Below are positions 1 to 9,025 of a stretch of DNA of 64,000 nucleotides, piece after piece; within the stretch, counting starts at the first letter, position 1, and every line of letters starts with the position of its first letter. The stretch spans positions 310,001-374,000 of the forward strand of contig MKUW01000007.1 in the NCBI GenBank assembly GCA_001899005.1, in the 5' to 3' direction. Under the pieces are notes generated by a model. It was given only the letters and a program-made list of their open reading frames with translations. It was not told where the DNA came from and did no database searches. Source of the stretch: Chloroflexi bacterium 44-23 (GTDB taxonomy: Bacteria > Chloroflexota > Anaerolineae > Anaerolineales > Anaerolineaceae). The position numbers were made by a program, and so were the translations under genes.

Positions 1-2
1 TG

Positions 3-668
3 ATTGGAGGTCAGGTTTTACTGGCATTAGGTAAATATCGCAATGATCTCGCCAGTCTTTTTCAAACAAAGCTGCATATTGACCGAAGCCTTCGATCTCT
101 ATTTTATTACCTGCTTCTCTTCAGTCATATGGGAAACCGCAAAGATACTGGAGTACGGAAAGCGGATCGGTCTGAAAATGTCCCGAAAAAGTTTATCCAT
201 CGCAGCAAAATTTTAGCATTAAGTAATCATGAAATTAAATATTTTACGCCTGTTTTGCAAAATCTAGATGCTGTCCACTTGCTTACAAAAACGCAGAAAA
301 CCCTAACCGGTTCGCAAGTTTACGCTTTTTTTCATAAAACAGGTGAGAGTGGAATTCTGTTGTGTTTGGCATCACTGGCTGAATCATTAGCAATTGGCAG
401 GCATCGCGATGATTTCCATCAATTTGAGGTTGAACTTGATATTGTACAACAATTATTTCTCGGATACTTCCAAAAAAAAGAAGAATGGGTAAAGCCTCAG
501 CAGTGGTTGGATGGTCATGAAGTGGGCGGGTTATTGAAAACAGAGGATAAAAATCAAACCGGCTACTGGCTAGAAAAACTTAATTCAGCCTCAGCGAATA
601 AACAAATAACCAGCAAACAGGAAGCCATTGATTTTATTCGAACAAATTATTCGGCAAAATCTTCCTGA
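3..668 (+). CDS. CCA tRNA nucleotidyltransferase / poly(A) polymerase-like protein, C-terminal part (5' end outside window)
   Basis: The reading frame is open from base 3, so the gene begins upstream of the window and only about 220 C-terminal residues are seen. The last 60 residues (LDGHEVGGLL, then an acidic and Gln-rich stretch, then ITSKQEAIDFI) follow the pattern of the C-terminal RNA-binding region of class II CCA-adding enzymes, where a G-H-D/E-hydrophobic motif precedes a short helix and a T-x-E-E-A motif. The nucleotidyltransferase head with its GxxRD and DxD motifs would lie outside, so function is inferred from the tail only. An HD-domain nucleotidyltransferase relative that does not add CCA is the main alternative. 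It ends about 175 bases before the convergent zinc-ribbon gene. Confidence 0.55.
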   Translation: MGGQVLLALGKYRNDLASLFQTKLHIDRSLRSLFYYLLLFSHMGNRKDTGVRKADRSENVPKKFIHRSKILALSNHEIKYFTPVLQNLDAVHLLTKTQKTLTGSQVYAFFHKTGESGILLCLASLAESLAIGRHRDDFHQFEVELDIVQQLFLGYFQKKEEWVKPQQWLDGHEVGGLLKTEDKNQTGYWLEKLNSASANKQITSKQEAIDFIRTNYSAKSS

Positions 669-844
669 TCCAAGTCCGGCTTTGCAACTTTAATTGCCTT
701 GGTTTGTTTAAACTGGTTCTGTGGGTTTTTCGCAGCGGTATTAAATTTGTAGAAAAGAGCATTATTTTAAACCACAAATTTAACTTAACTCACCATCATA
801 GGCGATTAACATGAACATGTTGACAGGGTACTTACCCAACTTAT

Positions 845-1141
845 TTATGGATAGATTTCGTCCAGAATTGGGGCGTAATGACAGCGACAACCTTTTGGAT
901 GCGAGCATCCTTCGGTTGGTAAATGTGGCAATGCATGCTTGGCGTAAACACCTTCCATTTGAAGGCAGGTTGGGCAGCAATCCTTTGCAACACTAATACG
1001 AATGGCTGTGACGCGTGGATTGTTTAACAACTTTACACGTGCAATGGAGGTTTCTGAGAATTCTGAAAGGTCAGCCCCGCAATTCAAACAGAACTTTTCA
1101 CTATCTGGGGAGATATGGTGACATTTTGAACAGGTTTGCAC
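845..1141 (-). CDS. Small zinc-ribbon protein with a C-terminal Cys/His-rich motif
   Basis: A protein of about 98 residues. The N-terminus is a classical zinc ribbon (CSKC, then CLNC after 13 residues). The C-terminal third has CCPTC, several His residues and CSHPKGCRC, a spacing reminiscent of the Cys/His tail of phage head-morphogenesis (Mu F / SPP1 gp7-like) proteins, but too short to assign. I place the start at a GTG preceded by GAGGA four bases upstream, which puts the zinc ribbon at the N-terminus as usual. An upstream in-frame ATG at 1207 would give 120 residues but has no ribosome binding site. Function unknown; metal binding is inferred from the cysteine pattern. Confidence 0.55.
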   Translation of the reverse strand: MQTCSKCHHISPDSEKFCLNCGADLSEFSETSIARVKLLNNPRVTAIRISVAKDCCPTCLQMEGVYAKHALPHLPTEGCSHPKGCRCHYAPILDEIYP

Positions 1142-1296
1142 AATTTCCTCGCGATGGTAATTTTCTTTTATTTTACTATGAATTGATATGAACACATACA
1201 GTGCCATGGGAAAACGATGCTTTTCAAGTTATCTTAAATTAATTGGAAAGTCTCCTCATATAACCATTTTAATACTTGGAAAATACGAGAAGAAAA

Positions 1297-1329
1297 AACA
1301 CTTTTTGAATGGCTTTCTCAAAAAGTGTT
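1297..1329 (-). terminator. Intrinsic terminator of the response regulator gene
   Basis: A perfect 12-bp inverted repeat (AACACTTTTTGA with its complement) with a 9-base loop begins about 30 bases beyond the stop codon at 1360. On the minus strand it is followed by a run of six T. Confidence 0.85.
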
Positions 1330-1359
1330 TACAAAGGTTGGTTTAGTGAGCAAATATTG

Positions 1360-1749
1360 CTAACAAAGTGCCAGGTTTTGTTTTTCTTTGAGTGCTCTGC
1401 GGATCAAATTGTTTATGTGGGCGATTAATACACTGCTGGTTACTGGTTTGATTAAATAATCGTCAGCGCCGGCATCCAGGGCGGCTGCCACCAAGCCTGG
1501 GCTATCTAAAGCCGAAAGAATCAAAATTGGAACATCATTAAAAGTGCGTATTTCTTTACAAACCTGCCAGCCGTCCATTTCCGGCATCATCAAATCCAGG
1601 ATAATAATCTGAGGGCTGAAAGTTTTTGTCATGTTAATGCCTGAGCGGCCATCGTTGACAGTACGAATTTCCGCCCCTGTTTGACGTAATAAAAGCTTAA
1701 GCAGGTCCGTCATAGCCGGATCATCATCAATAACCAATATTTTAATCAT
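1360..1749 (-). CDS. Stand-alone response regulator receiver protein (CheY-like)
   Basis: A 129-residue single receiver domain with no output domain. The acidic pocket is D8-D9-D10, the phospho-acceptor is D52 in LDLMMP, the conserved Ser is S79 and the Lys is K101 in the KP pair. The start is the ATG at 1749, which follows AGGAGGTGTA; a longer frame back to 1854 lacks a ribosome binding site and adds a non-conserved basic tail. It would receive a phosphoryl group from a histidine kinase encoded elsewhere and act by protein contact. No kinase gene is adjacent. It is divergent from ppdK and ends in its own terminator, so it is probably monocistronic. Confidence 0.9.
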   Translation of the reverse strand: MIKILVIDDDPAMTDLLKLLLRQTGAEIRTVNDGRSGINMTKTFSPQIIILDLMMPEMDGWQVCKEIRTFNDVPILILSALDSPGLVAAALDAGADDYLIKPVTSSVLIAHINNLIRRALKEKQNLALC

Positions 1750-1911
1750 TACACCTCCTGGCAATTTACTTTCTCTATTATCAACCATATTCTTTCGTTT
1801 CCACTTTGCAGATGATTTACAGGATACCGACATAATCTGGTTTAAAACTGGCATATTTGTAAAGAGACTGTAAGAGAATTAAAAATACTAAAAAAAATTG
1901 AACCAACAATC

Positions 1912-1926
1912 TTAACAAATTGTTAA
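1912..1926. promoter_or_regulatory. 15-bp palindrome in the divergent response regulator / ppdK interval
   Basis: TTAACAAATTGTTAA is a perfect palindrome around a central base, placed between the two divergent start regions. It could be an operator for one or both genes. The surroundings are AT-rich, so a chance origin is possible. Confidence 0.3.
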
Positions 1927-1966
1927 TCAAATCTGAAAACAAGCTCAGTCATCCTAACCTTCACTA

Positions 1967-1975
1967 TGGTAAAAT
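1967..1975 (+). promoter_or_regulatory. Possible extended -10 promoter of ppdK
   Basis: TGGTAAAAT matches an extended -10 (TGn followed by a TATAAT-like hexamer) about 80 bases before the ppdK start. No good -35 hexamer is seen at the right spacing. Confidence 0.35.
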
Positions 1976-2053
1976 GATATCTTGATGAATGTGGGCTATT
2001 TTGCTGTATAGCAGATAGTTTTAGTAAAGAAATTTTATTTTAGGAGGACTTCT

Positions 2054-4834
2054 ATGTCAGAAAAGAAATGGGTTTATCTGTTCCACGAAATTGACCAGGC
2101 CATCGTATATATGGGCGGTGATTGGGAAAAAGTGCGTGGATTACTCGGGGGCAAAGGCGCAAATCTGGCTGATATGACCCGAATCGGTGTCCCTGTACCA
2201 CCAGGATTTACAGTCACAACTGAGGCTTGTATAGCTTATCAAAAAGACCATCAACTTCCGGAAGGACTATGGGGCCAAATGCTGGCGGCATTAAAAGATG
2301 TAGAAAAAGCTACCGGAAAAGTTTTTGGTGGTGAAGAGAATCCTCTTCTGGTTTCCTGCCGCTCCGGAGCGAAATTCTCAATGCCGGGCATGATGGATAC
2401 AGTGTTAAACATTGGCTTGAATGACGAAACTTCACAGGCGATGATTAAGCTGACAGAAAACGAACGTTTCGTCTACGATTCATATCGTCGTCTGGTTCAG
2501 ATGTTTGGTACCGTGGTACTTGATATTCGAGATGAAGCTTTTGAAGACGTGTTCGATGGTTACAAAGCCCGCAAGAATATCATGGCCGATACCGACTTAA
2601 GCACCGAAGACTTGAAATATTTAACCGACCAATTTAAAAAGGTTGTCCAAAAAGAAAAAGGTTTTGATTTCCCCCAAGACCCGCTTGAACAATTAAAATA
2701 CGCTACTGAAGCAGTTTTCCGTTCTTGGATGGGTAAACGGGCAGTAGATTATCGCCGTGCAACGAATATTCCGGATGACCTCGGAACCGCAGTAAATATT
2801 CAAACAATGGTCTTTGGCAACATGGGCTGGGATTCCGGAACCGGTGTTGCATTTACACGTAACCCCGCCACTGGTGAGAGTAAGTTATACGGCGATTATT
2901 TGTTGAATGCTCAAGGTGAAGATGTTGTTGCAGGGATACGCAATACCGATCCGATTCAAAAAATGTCTGAAACTATGCCTGAAGTTTATCAACAGTTTTT
3001 GGAAATTGTTGGCAAACTTGAAAAGCATTATAAGGACATGCAAGATGTTGAGTTCACAATTGAGCGTGGCAAGTTATGGATGCTTCAGACTCGAAACGGA
3101 AAACGGACTGCACGCGCTGCAGTACGCTCGGCAGTTGAAATGGTTGATGAAGGCCTAATCGATAAAAGGACTGCAATTTTGCGCGTAACCCCGGAGCAGG
3201 TTGATGTTTTGCTTCATCCACAATTCGATTTGGACACCAAGAAGAAAGCGCAGCAAGACGGTCGATTCTTCTGTAGTGGAGTCAATGCCTCGCCGGGTGC
3301 TGCAGTGGGGCAGGTATATTTTGATGCTGATAAAACTGAAAAAATGAATAAAGAACATCATCAAGATACGATTATGGTGCGACCATTCACAAAACCGGAT
3401 GATGTCCATGGAATGCTTGCATCCAAGGGTATTCTTACCAGTGAAGGGGGTGCAACATCGCATGCTGCAGTCGTTGCCCGTCAATTTGGAGTGCCCTGCG
3501 TCGTCGGTGCTTCCGCAGTCAAGATTGATCTCGATCACCGCCTGATGAGAGTAGGTGAACTGGTTGTTCATGAAGGTGAATGGATCTCAGTTGATGGTAC
3601 AACCGGTGAGGTTTTTGTAGGAAAATTAACCACGAATGCCCCTTCTCTTGATGAACAGACAGATTTGCTGAAATTATTGGCCTGGGCGGATGATATTTGC
3701 GCTACGCCCGGAATTCGTACAGCTTCACAGCCCGGTTATCCAACCACAGGTTTGCAGGTTTGGGCAAATGCTGATTATCCTGCGGATGCAAAGAGAGCTC
3801 GTGAGTATGGAGCGAAAGGTATTGGTTTATGCCGTACTGAACATATGTTCTTCCAACAAGAAAGACTCCCATCCGTTGAGCGAATGATCCTAGCAAAAAC
3901 AAGTGAAGAGCGCACAGAAGCCTTAAATGAATTACTTCCCAGCCAACGATCTGATTTTGAAGGCCTTTTTGAAGCAATGGACGGTTTGCCGGTTATTATT
4001 CGTTTGATTGACCCACCACTGCATGAATTCTTGCCTTCAGCAGAAGATCTGCAAGAGCAAATTATTACCAGACGCGTCCAGGAGATGGCCAATTACATCC
4101 TTGGAAAAAATGAATCGGCTGAAATAACTGATTTGGAAAACATTTTGTCAGCTGTGGAAGGCCTGCATGAGAGCAATCCCATGATGGGTTTGCGCGGCAT
4201 TCGGCTTTCGATCGTGATGCCAGAGATTGTTGAAATGCAGGTTCGCGCCATTATGGAAGCAGCCGCCAACGTTGCTGCACGCGGAATTCACCCCAAGCCG
4301 GAAGTGATGATTCCATTAACCGGACATGTTAACGAGTTGAGAGCGGTCCAACCAAGATTGGAAGCTATCGCCAAAGAGGTAATGGAAGATAAGAAAATCC
4401 ATTTTGAATATAAATTTGGCACAATGATTGAGATTCCTCGCGCAGCTGTTACCGCTGCTGAGATCGCTGAAGACGCAGAATTCTTTTCCTTTGGTACGAA
4501 TGACCTGACTCAAATGACCTTCGGTTACAGTCGTGACGACGCTGAACGAAGTTTCTTGCTCAAATATGTTGAAGAGGGTATTCTCACCAAGAATCCTTTC
4601 CAGACAATTGATCGTGAAGGTGTCGGTGCTTTAATGAAAATGGCTGTTGACCTCGGCCGTCAAACCCGTCCTTCGCTTGAAGTTGGTATTTGTGGCGAGC
4701 ATGGCGGCGATCCATCCTCGATTGAGTTCTGCCATATGATTGGACAGAACTACGTTAGCTGTTCTCCATTCCGTGTCCCGGTTGCACGTTTGGCAGCAGC
4801 GCACGCAGCTTTGAAATTCGCTCCCAAAGCCTAG
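2054..4834 (+). CDS. ppdK: Pyruvate, phosphate dikinase
   Basis: 926 residues, the usual length of bacterial PPDK, which interconverts pyruvate + ATP + Pi with phosphoenolpyruvate + AMP + PPi in the cytosol. The N-terminal nucleotide-binding part carries GGKGANLADM near residue 33. The phosphohistidine swivelling domain has GGATSHAA with the catalytic His at about 470. The C-terminal PEP/pyruvate barrel carries the catalytic Cys at about 880 in GICGEHGG. The start ATG follows TAGGAGGACT. An internal short palindromic operator and an extended -10 lie upstream, and a strong terminator follows. It links glycolysis and gluconeogenesis next to the pyruvate dehydrogenase operon that uses the same substrate. 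PEP synthase is excluded by the PPDK-type N-terminus. Confidence 0.97.
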   Translation: MSEKKWVYLFHEIDQAIVYMGGDWEKVRGLLGGKGANLADMTRIGVPVPPGFTVTTEACIAYQKDHQLPEGLWGQMLAALKDVEKATGKVFGGEENPLLVSCRSGAKFSMPGMMDTVLNIGLNDETSQAMIKLTENERFVYDSYRRLVQMFGTVVLDIRDEAFEDVFDGYKARKNIMADTDLSTEDLKYLTDQFKKVVQKEKGFDFPQDPLEQLKYATEAVFRSWMGKRAVDYRRATNIPDDLGTAVNIQTMVFGNMGWDSGTGVAFTRNPATGESKLYGDYLLNAQGEDVVAGIRNTDPIQKMSETMPEVYQQFLEIVGKLEKHYKDMQDVEFTIERGKLWMLQTRNGKRTARAAVRSAVEMVDEGLIDKRTAILRVTPEQVDVLLHPQFDLDTKKKAQQDGRFFCSGVNASPGAAVGQVYFDADKTEKMNKEHHQDTIMVRPFTKPDDVHGMLASKGILTSEGGATSHAAVVARQFGVPCVVGASAVKIDLDHRLMRVGELVVHEGEWISVDGTTGEVFVGKLTTNAPSLDEQTDLLKLLAWADDICATPGIRTASQPGYPTTGLQVWANADYPADAKRAREYGAKGIGLCRTEHMFFQQERLPSVERMILAKTSEERTEALNELLPSQRSDFEGLFEAMDGLPVIIRLIDPPLHEFLPSAEDLQEQIITRRVQEMANYILGKNESAEITDLENILSAVEGLHESNPMMGLRGIRLSIVMPEIVEMQVRAIMEAAANVAARGIHPKPEVMIPLTGHVNELRAVQPRLEAIAKEVMEDKKIHFEYKFGTMIEIPRAAVTAAEIAEDAEFFSFGTNDLTQMTFGYSRDDAERSFLLKYVEEGILTKNPFQTIDREGVGALMKMAVDLGRQTRPSLEVGICGEHGGDPSSIEFCHMIGQNYVSCSPFRVPVARLAAAHAALKFAPKA

Positions 4835-4860
4835 ATTTTTTTTAAAATAAATCGAAAAAG

Positions 4861-4890
4861 GGTGACCTGTTAATGAGGTCACCTTTTTTT
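4861..4890 (+). terminator. Intrinsic terminator after ppdK
   Basis: GGTGACCT and AGGTCACC form a perfect 8-bp stem with a 7-base loop, followed by seven T. A run of A on the left side would let it also work on the opposite strand. Confidence 0.9.
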
Positions 4891-5060
4891 GATTCGGTCT
4901 TATTTTATTTTCTACAAGGTATTTGAAATGTATAAGTTTCATTGTACATGCGAGCCCTGCCTCATTTGTAATTGGTATAATATGAGCATACAGTAAAAAA
5001 TAACCGGATTTGGGTTTTGCCCATTTTTCATTGAGCAGAACAATCAGGAGGAAATAATAA

Positions 5061-6023
5061 ATGGAGAAGAGCGAATACCTGGATCTTTACAGACAGATGG
5101 TAGAGATTCGAATTCTGGAAGAAAACGCCATGGAATTATACCAAAAAGGGAAAATTGGCGGTTTTCTGCATCTTTACATTGGTCAAGAGGCGGTCAGCAC
5201 TGGGTTAATTTCAGCCCGCCGGCCCGAGGATAATGTAATCACCGCTTACCGTGATCACGGAGTGGCAATAAATTGCGGCTTAAGTGCGAATGAGATCATG
5301 GCAGAATTACTTGGAAAAGCAACCGGCTGCTCTGGAGGCAGAGGCGGATCCATGCATATGGCGGACGTAACGAAAAATTTTTGGGGTGGTCATGCTGTGG
5401 TTGGGGCTCACCTGCCATTGGCAGTGGGGATGGCTTTGGGAGACCAACTTCAGAAAAAAAGTGGGATAACAATTTGTATGTTTGGTGATGGTGCAACAAA
5501 TATTGGGTATTTTCATGAAGCACTTAATTTATCAAAAGTTTGGGAGTTACCGGTATTGTGGGTTTGCGAAAATAACCATTATGGTATGGGGACTGCAGTC
5601 GATAGGGCTTCCGCAGTTCCGGAAATCCGCCAAAAAGCAGCAGCTTACAATATGCCCAGCGATTCTGTAGACGGAATGGATGTAATTAAAGTCCGTGAAA
5701 TCTCTGAAAGAATGATCGCAGAAGTTCGTGCCGGCAGCGGACCTCAGTTTCTAGAAATTCTGACGTATCGTTTTGAAGGACATTCCATGGGAGACCCGGA
5801 ACGTTATCGCAAGAAGGATGAAGTTCGTAAATGGAAGGAAAGCGACCCAATTGGAATTTACCACAAGTATTTGGTTTCAGAAAAAATCGCGAAAGAGTCT
5901 GAATTAAGTAAAGTTGAAGCAGCTTGTGAGCAAATAATTGCCGAAGCTGTGCAATTTGCTGAATCAAGTCCGGAACCGGCACCAGATACATTATTTGATA
6001 ATATTTATGCAGATAAGAATTAG
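5061..6023 (+). CDS. pdhA: Pyruvate (2-oxo acid) dehydrogenase E1 component, alpha subunit
   Basis: 320 residues. E1 alpha binds thiamine diphosphate and decarboxylates the 2-oxo acid, then reductively acetylates the lipoyl group of E2. The ThDP motif is visible: GDGATNIGYFHEALN followed by ENNHYGMGT. The phosphorylation-loop-like stretch YRFEGHSMGDPERYR is also typical. The start ATG follows GGAGGAAATAATAA. It is the first gene of an operon with E1 beta (12-base gap) and E2. An acetoin dehydrogenase (AcoA) role is possible because the two families are close; absence of acetoin genes and closeness to ppdK favour pyruvate. Confidence 0.92.
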   Translation: MEKSEYLDLYRQMVEIRILEENAMELYQKGKIGGFLHLYIGQEAVSTGLISARRPEDNVITAYRDHGVAINCGLSANEIMAELLGKATGCSGGRGGSMHMADVTKNFWGGHAVVGAHLPLAVGMALGDQLQKKSGITICMFGDGATNIGYFHEALNLSKVWELPVLWVCENNHYGMGTAVDRASAVPEIRQKAAAYNMPSDSVDGMDVIKVREISERMIAEVRAGSGPQFLEILTYRFEGHSMGDPERYRKKDEVRKWKESDPIGIYHKYLVSEKIAKESELSKVEAACEQIIAEAVQFAESSPEPAPDTLFDNIYADKN

Positions 6024-6035
6024 GAGGTTGAAGAA

Positions 6036-7007
6036 ATGGCAACATTAACAATGCGACAGGCAATTTCTCAAGCTCTTTGGGAAGAAATGGAAAGAGATGA
6101 AAAGGTGTTTATTCTTGGCGAAGAAGTAGGTGTTTGGGGCGGAACTTACGCTGTGACAAAAGGTTTTTACGATCATTTTGGCGCGGAACGGGTTCGCGAT
6201 ACACCAATTTCAGAAGCTGCCATCATCGGCGCTGGAATCGGAGCAGCTTTGACTGGCATGCGACCCGTAGCTGAATTAATGACAATTAATTTTGCTTTTT
6301 CAGCGATGGAACATATTGTCAATGAAGCTCCTAAACTTCATTACATGTTTAACGGGCAAATGACCGTTCCGATGGTGATTCGCACTGTTGGAGGGGGTGG
6401 CCGTCAACTTGGTGCGACACACTCTCAAACCCCTGACGCGATTTTTGCACATTTCCCAGGTTTAAAAGTCGTTGCGCCTGGAACACCGGCGGATGCGAAG
6501 GGATTATTGAAAGCTGCAATTCGTTCTAATGACCCGATCTTTTTCATTGAACATGCTACTTTGTATCAATCTCGCGGTGAAGTACCTGACGGTGACTATA
6601 TTGTTCCAATTGGTACATCAAAGGTTCAGCGTGAGGGAAAAGATGTCACGATAGTTACCTACAGTAAGATGTTGGAATCATCTTTAAAAGCAGCCGAGCA
6701 ACTGGCTAAAGAAGGTATCGAAGTTGAAATTGTGGATCTGCGGTCGTTGCGTCCGCTCGATATGGGTCCGGTCATTGAATCGGTCAAGAAAACCAATCGG
6801 GTGATTGTAGCAGAAGAAGGCTGGAAATCTTATGGGGTGGGAGCTGAAGTGAGCGCTCGAATCTATGAAGAAGCATTTGATTATATGGACGCCCCGATTA
6901 AAAGGGTTGCTCAAAAAGAAGTTCCTTTACCATACAACGCGGATTTGGAACAATTAGCCCTTCCACAGGTTGAGGATATTATCGCGGCAGTAAAGGAGGT
7001 ACTTTAA
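6036..7007 (+). CDS. pdhB: Pyruvate (2-oxo acid) dehydrogenase E1 component, beta subunit
   Basis: 323 residues, typical of the separate E1 beta subunit, a transketolase-like pyrimidine-binding domain followed by the C-terminal domain. Landmarks are LGEEVGVWGGTYAVTKGF near the N-terminus, DTPISEAAIIGAGIGAA, and VDLRSLRPLD in the C-terminal domain. It forms the alpha2beta2 heterotetramer with the preceding subunit. A ribosome binding site (TTAGGAGG) lies over the stop codon of pdhA. Its own TAA overlaps the ATG of pdhC by one base, so E1 beta and E2 are probably translationally coupled. Confidence 0.93.
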   Translation: MATLTMRQAISQALWEEMERDEKVFILGEEVGVWGGTYAVTKGFYDHFGAERVRDTPISEAAIIGAGIGAALTGMRPVAELMTINFAFSAMEHIVNEAPKLHYMFNGQMTVPMVIRTVGGGGRQLGATHSQTPDAIFAHFPGLKVVAPGTPADAKGLLKAAIRSNDPIFFIEHATLYQSRGEVPDGDYIVPIGTSKVQREGKDVTIVTYSKMLESSLKAAEQLAKEGIEVEIVDLRSLRPLDMGPVIESVKKTNRVIVAEEGWKSYGVGAEVSARIYEEAFDYMDAPIKRVAQKEVPLPYNADLEQLALPQVEDIIAAVKEVL

Positions 7008-8326
7008 TGGCTGAAATTATCCCTATGCCCAAACTGGGTTTTGATATGCAAGAGGGGACCCTGGTTCGTTGGATGATTAATGAGGGGGAATCTGTTAAAA
7101 AAGGTCAGGTTTTGGCAGAAATTGAAACGGATAAAGCTACCGTAGAAGTTGAAAGCAGCCATGATGGAGTGTTGCTCAATCATTTAGTTGAAGCTGATTC
7201 AATTGTCCCAATAGGTGATCCAATTGCGGTTATTGGTAAAAAGGGGGAGAAATTTGATCTGGCCAGCTTGAAAGGCAAGAGCGAATCAGAAGACACCCAA
7301 AAGGAAGCTGCTCAAAATAAGAAAGTAGAAGAAAAAGACCAAAGCGCCGCGAAACCTTCCGAAACGATGTCTCAACCGCATGATGGAGATGAACGCATTA
7401 AAGCCTCTCCTTTGGCTCGTAAAATGGCAGCTGATAGCGACCTGGATCTGGCAGAACTGGTAGGAAGCGGCCCCGACGGGCGCATCATCAAAAAAGATAT
7501 TGAACTTGCGTTGAAAGCAGAATCGGAGTCGATCGAAGCGAGAATACCTGCAAAGCAACTAGAGCCGGTTATGAAACCACAACCCGAGTCTATCGGGGTA
7601 GCATTGCCGCTTTCCACCTGGCAGAGTTCCAGCGAAGTACAGAGAGATAAGACCATACAATTAAGTAGACTGCGTCAGGCGATTGGTCGCAGAATGACTG
7701 AATCAAAACAACAAACCCCACATTTTTATGCCACATATGCTTATGATGTGGAATCTCTAATGGAATTAAGGAGCGAGGTAAACAGAACCTTACTGGATGA
7801 ACAAAAGTTGTCAGTCAACGATTTTGTGGTCAAAGCTGTAGCTGTAACTTTAAAGCAATTCCCCAATCTGAATGCAGCATTACAAGACAAGGAAGTCATC
7901 CAATACGGTGCAGTAAACATAGGAGTGGCTGTTGCTGTTGAAGGCGGCCTGTTAACAGTTGTTGTGCGCGATGCAGATTTGAAGCCAATTCGAATGATTT
8001 CGAGCGAGGTGAAAGAAATGGCCGGCCGTGTGCGCAGCGGTAAGGTCAAGGTAGAAGATATTGAGGGATCTACCTTCTCGATCAGCAATCTCGGTATGTT
8101 CGGCGTTCAAGAATTCTCTGCAATTATCAACCCACCAGAAGCTGCGATTTTGGCAGTTTCTGCTGCGAAAAAGATGCCGGTAGTGAAGGGTGATGAAATT
8201 GTGGTTGGTTGGAGAATGGAAGTAACCATTTCTGTGGATCATCGTGTCAGTGATGGGGCTGAAGCCGCACAATTCTTAAAAGCGCTTGCTTATCAACTTG
8301 AAAACCCAATCCGATTATTGTTATAA
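7007..8326 (+). CDS. pdhC: Dihydrolipoamide acyltransferase (E2) of the pyruvate dehydrogenase complex
   Basis: 439 residues in the standard E2 order: one N-terminal lipoyl domain with the lipoylated Lys43 in ETDKATVE, an acidic Lys/Glu/Gln-rich linker, a peripheral subunit-binding domain starting near residue 130 (SPLARKMAADSDLDL, GPDGRIIKKD), a second linker and the catalytic acyltransferase core ending in DHRVSDGAEAAQFL with the active-site His and Asp. It transfers acetyl groups from lipoate to CoA. No dihydrolipoamide dehydrogenase (E3) follows; the next 700 bases hold no gene, so E3 must be shared from elsewhere. Confidence 0.95.
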   Translation: MAEIIPMPKLGFDMQEGTLVRWMINEGESVKKGQVLAEIETDKATVEVESSHDGVLLNHLVEADSIVPIGDPIAVIGKKGEKFDLASLKGKSESEDTQKEAAQNKKVEEKDQSAAKPSETMSQPHDGDERIKASPLARKMAADSDLDLAELVGSGPDGRIIKKDIELALKAESESIEARIPAKQLEPVMKPQPESIGVALPLSTWQSSSEVQRDKTIQLSRLRQAIGRRMTESKQQTPHFYATYAYDVESLMELRSEVNRTLLDEQKLSVNDFVVKAVAVTLKQFPNLNAALQDKEVIQYGAVNIGVAVAVEGGLLTVVVRDADLKPIRMISSEVKEMAGRVRSGKVKVEDIEGSTFSISNLGMFGVQEFSAIINPPEAAILAVSAAKKMPVVKGDEIVVGWRMEVTISVDHRVSDGAEAAQFLKALAYQLENPIRLLL

Positions 8327-8613
8327 AGAAGTTGAGTTGGTAGCAAAATAGCGATTAAATAAGTAGTTTTTGTTTGGAAGAAAATCTTAACTAATCAACG
8401 AGAAATCTGCCCAACAACTCGACTTGATATTTTTTTGAGTCTAAAAAAAATCCTTCTGTAGGTCTGTCTAATTGATAAAGACAACCTTAAAGAGGATTAT
8501 TAAATTTAAATTTGTTTTTAATTTGCGTTACTGGTTTCATTGTTGATACTTTAATTGAAACCGATGGCAACCAATGGATACCGGTATTTGCGAGCAGGAC
8601 TTGTAACGCCCGA

Positions 8614-8650
8614 CGAAGCAATCATGTCCGATGCGAGAAAGATTGCTTCG
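8614..8650. repeat. Palindromic repeat, CGAAGCAATC type
   Basis: CGAAGCAATC at 8614-8623 is perfectly complementary to GATTGCTTCG at 8641-8650, with a 17-base spacer. It resembles the neighbouring repeat at 8762 in its GAAGC/GCTTC core. Confidence 0.6.
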
Positions 8651-8761
8651 CTGTTCATAACATAAAAATCCGATACTTTACGAACTGACTGAGTAATAAA
8701 ATTGTAAAGGGCTTTCTTCCGAATGGGTCACTATGAATCTTTCACGTGAGATCTTTCGTAA

Positions 8762-8824
8762 GGGCGAAGCATCCGGGAAGCCATTCCATCCTCTAAAAAC
8801 ATACCCATCGCGGATGCTTCGCCC
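8762..8824. repeat. Palindromic repeat, GGGCGAAGCATCCG type
   Basis: A perfect 14-bp inverted repeat, GGGCGAAGCATCCG at 8762-8775 and its complement at 8811-8824, with a 35-base spacer. There is no T-run, so it is not a standard terminator. A miniature intergenic repeat family is the likeliest reading. Confidence 0.65.
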
Positions 8825-9025
8825 ATCAGCAGACTTAGGATCGCAGAAAACAATATTTTTGTGTTACGCTGATCCATCAAGATGTGAATACTGAAAATAA
8901 TAGATTGGTAAATTATCTATTTAAAAATCACCACCATTCACCCGCAGATCATTTTGCGTAGTCCAAAATAACATGTCCACCTTATCACTTATATCCAGCA
9001 GCAACCTTTAAAATTTAATTTCTAC

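Larger units (their letters stand above)
8327..9025. other. Gene-free interval with several palindromic repeats
   Basis: No coding frame is convincing here. The interval contains an imperfect 11-bp inverted repeat right after pdhC (AAGTTGAGTTG at about 8332 against CAACTCGACTT near 8415, with a T-run behind it), plus the two GCTTCG-type palindromes listed separately. It looks like decayed repetitive DNA. Confidence 0.5.
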
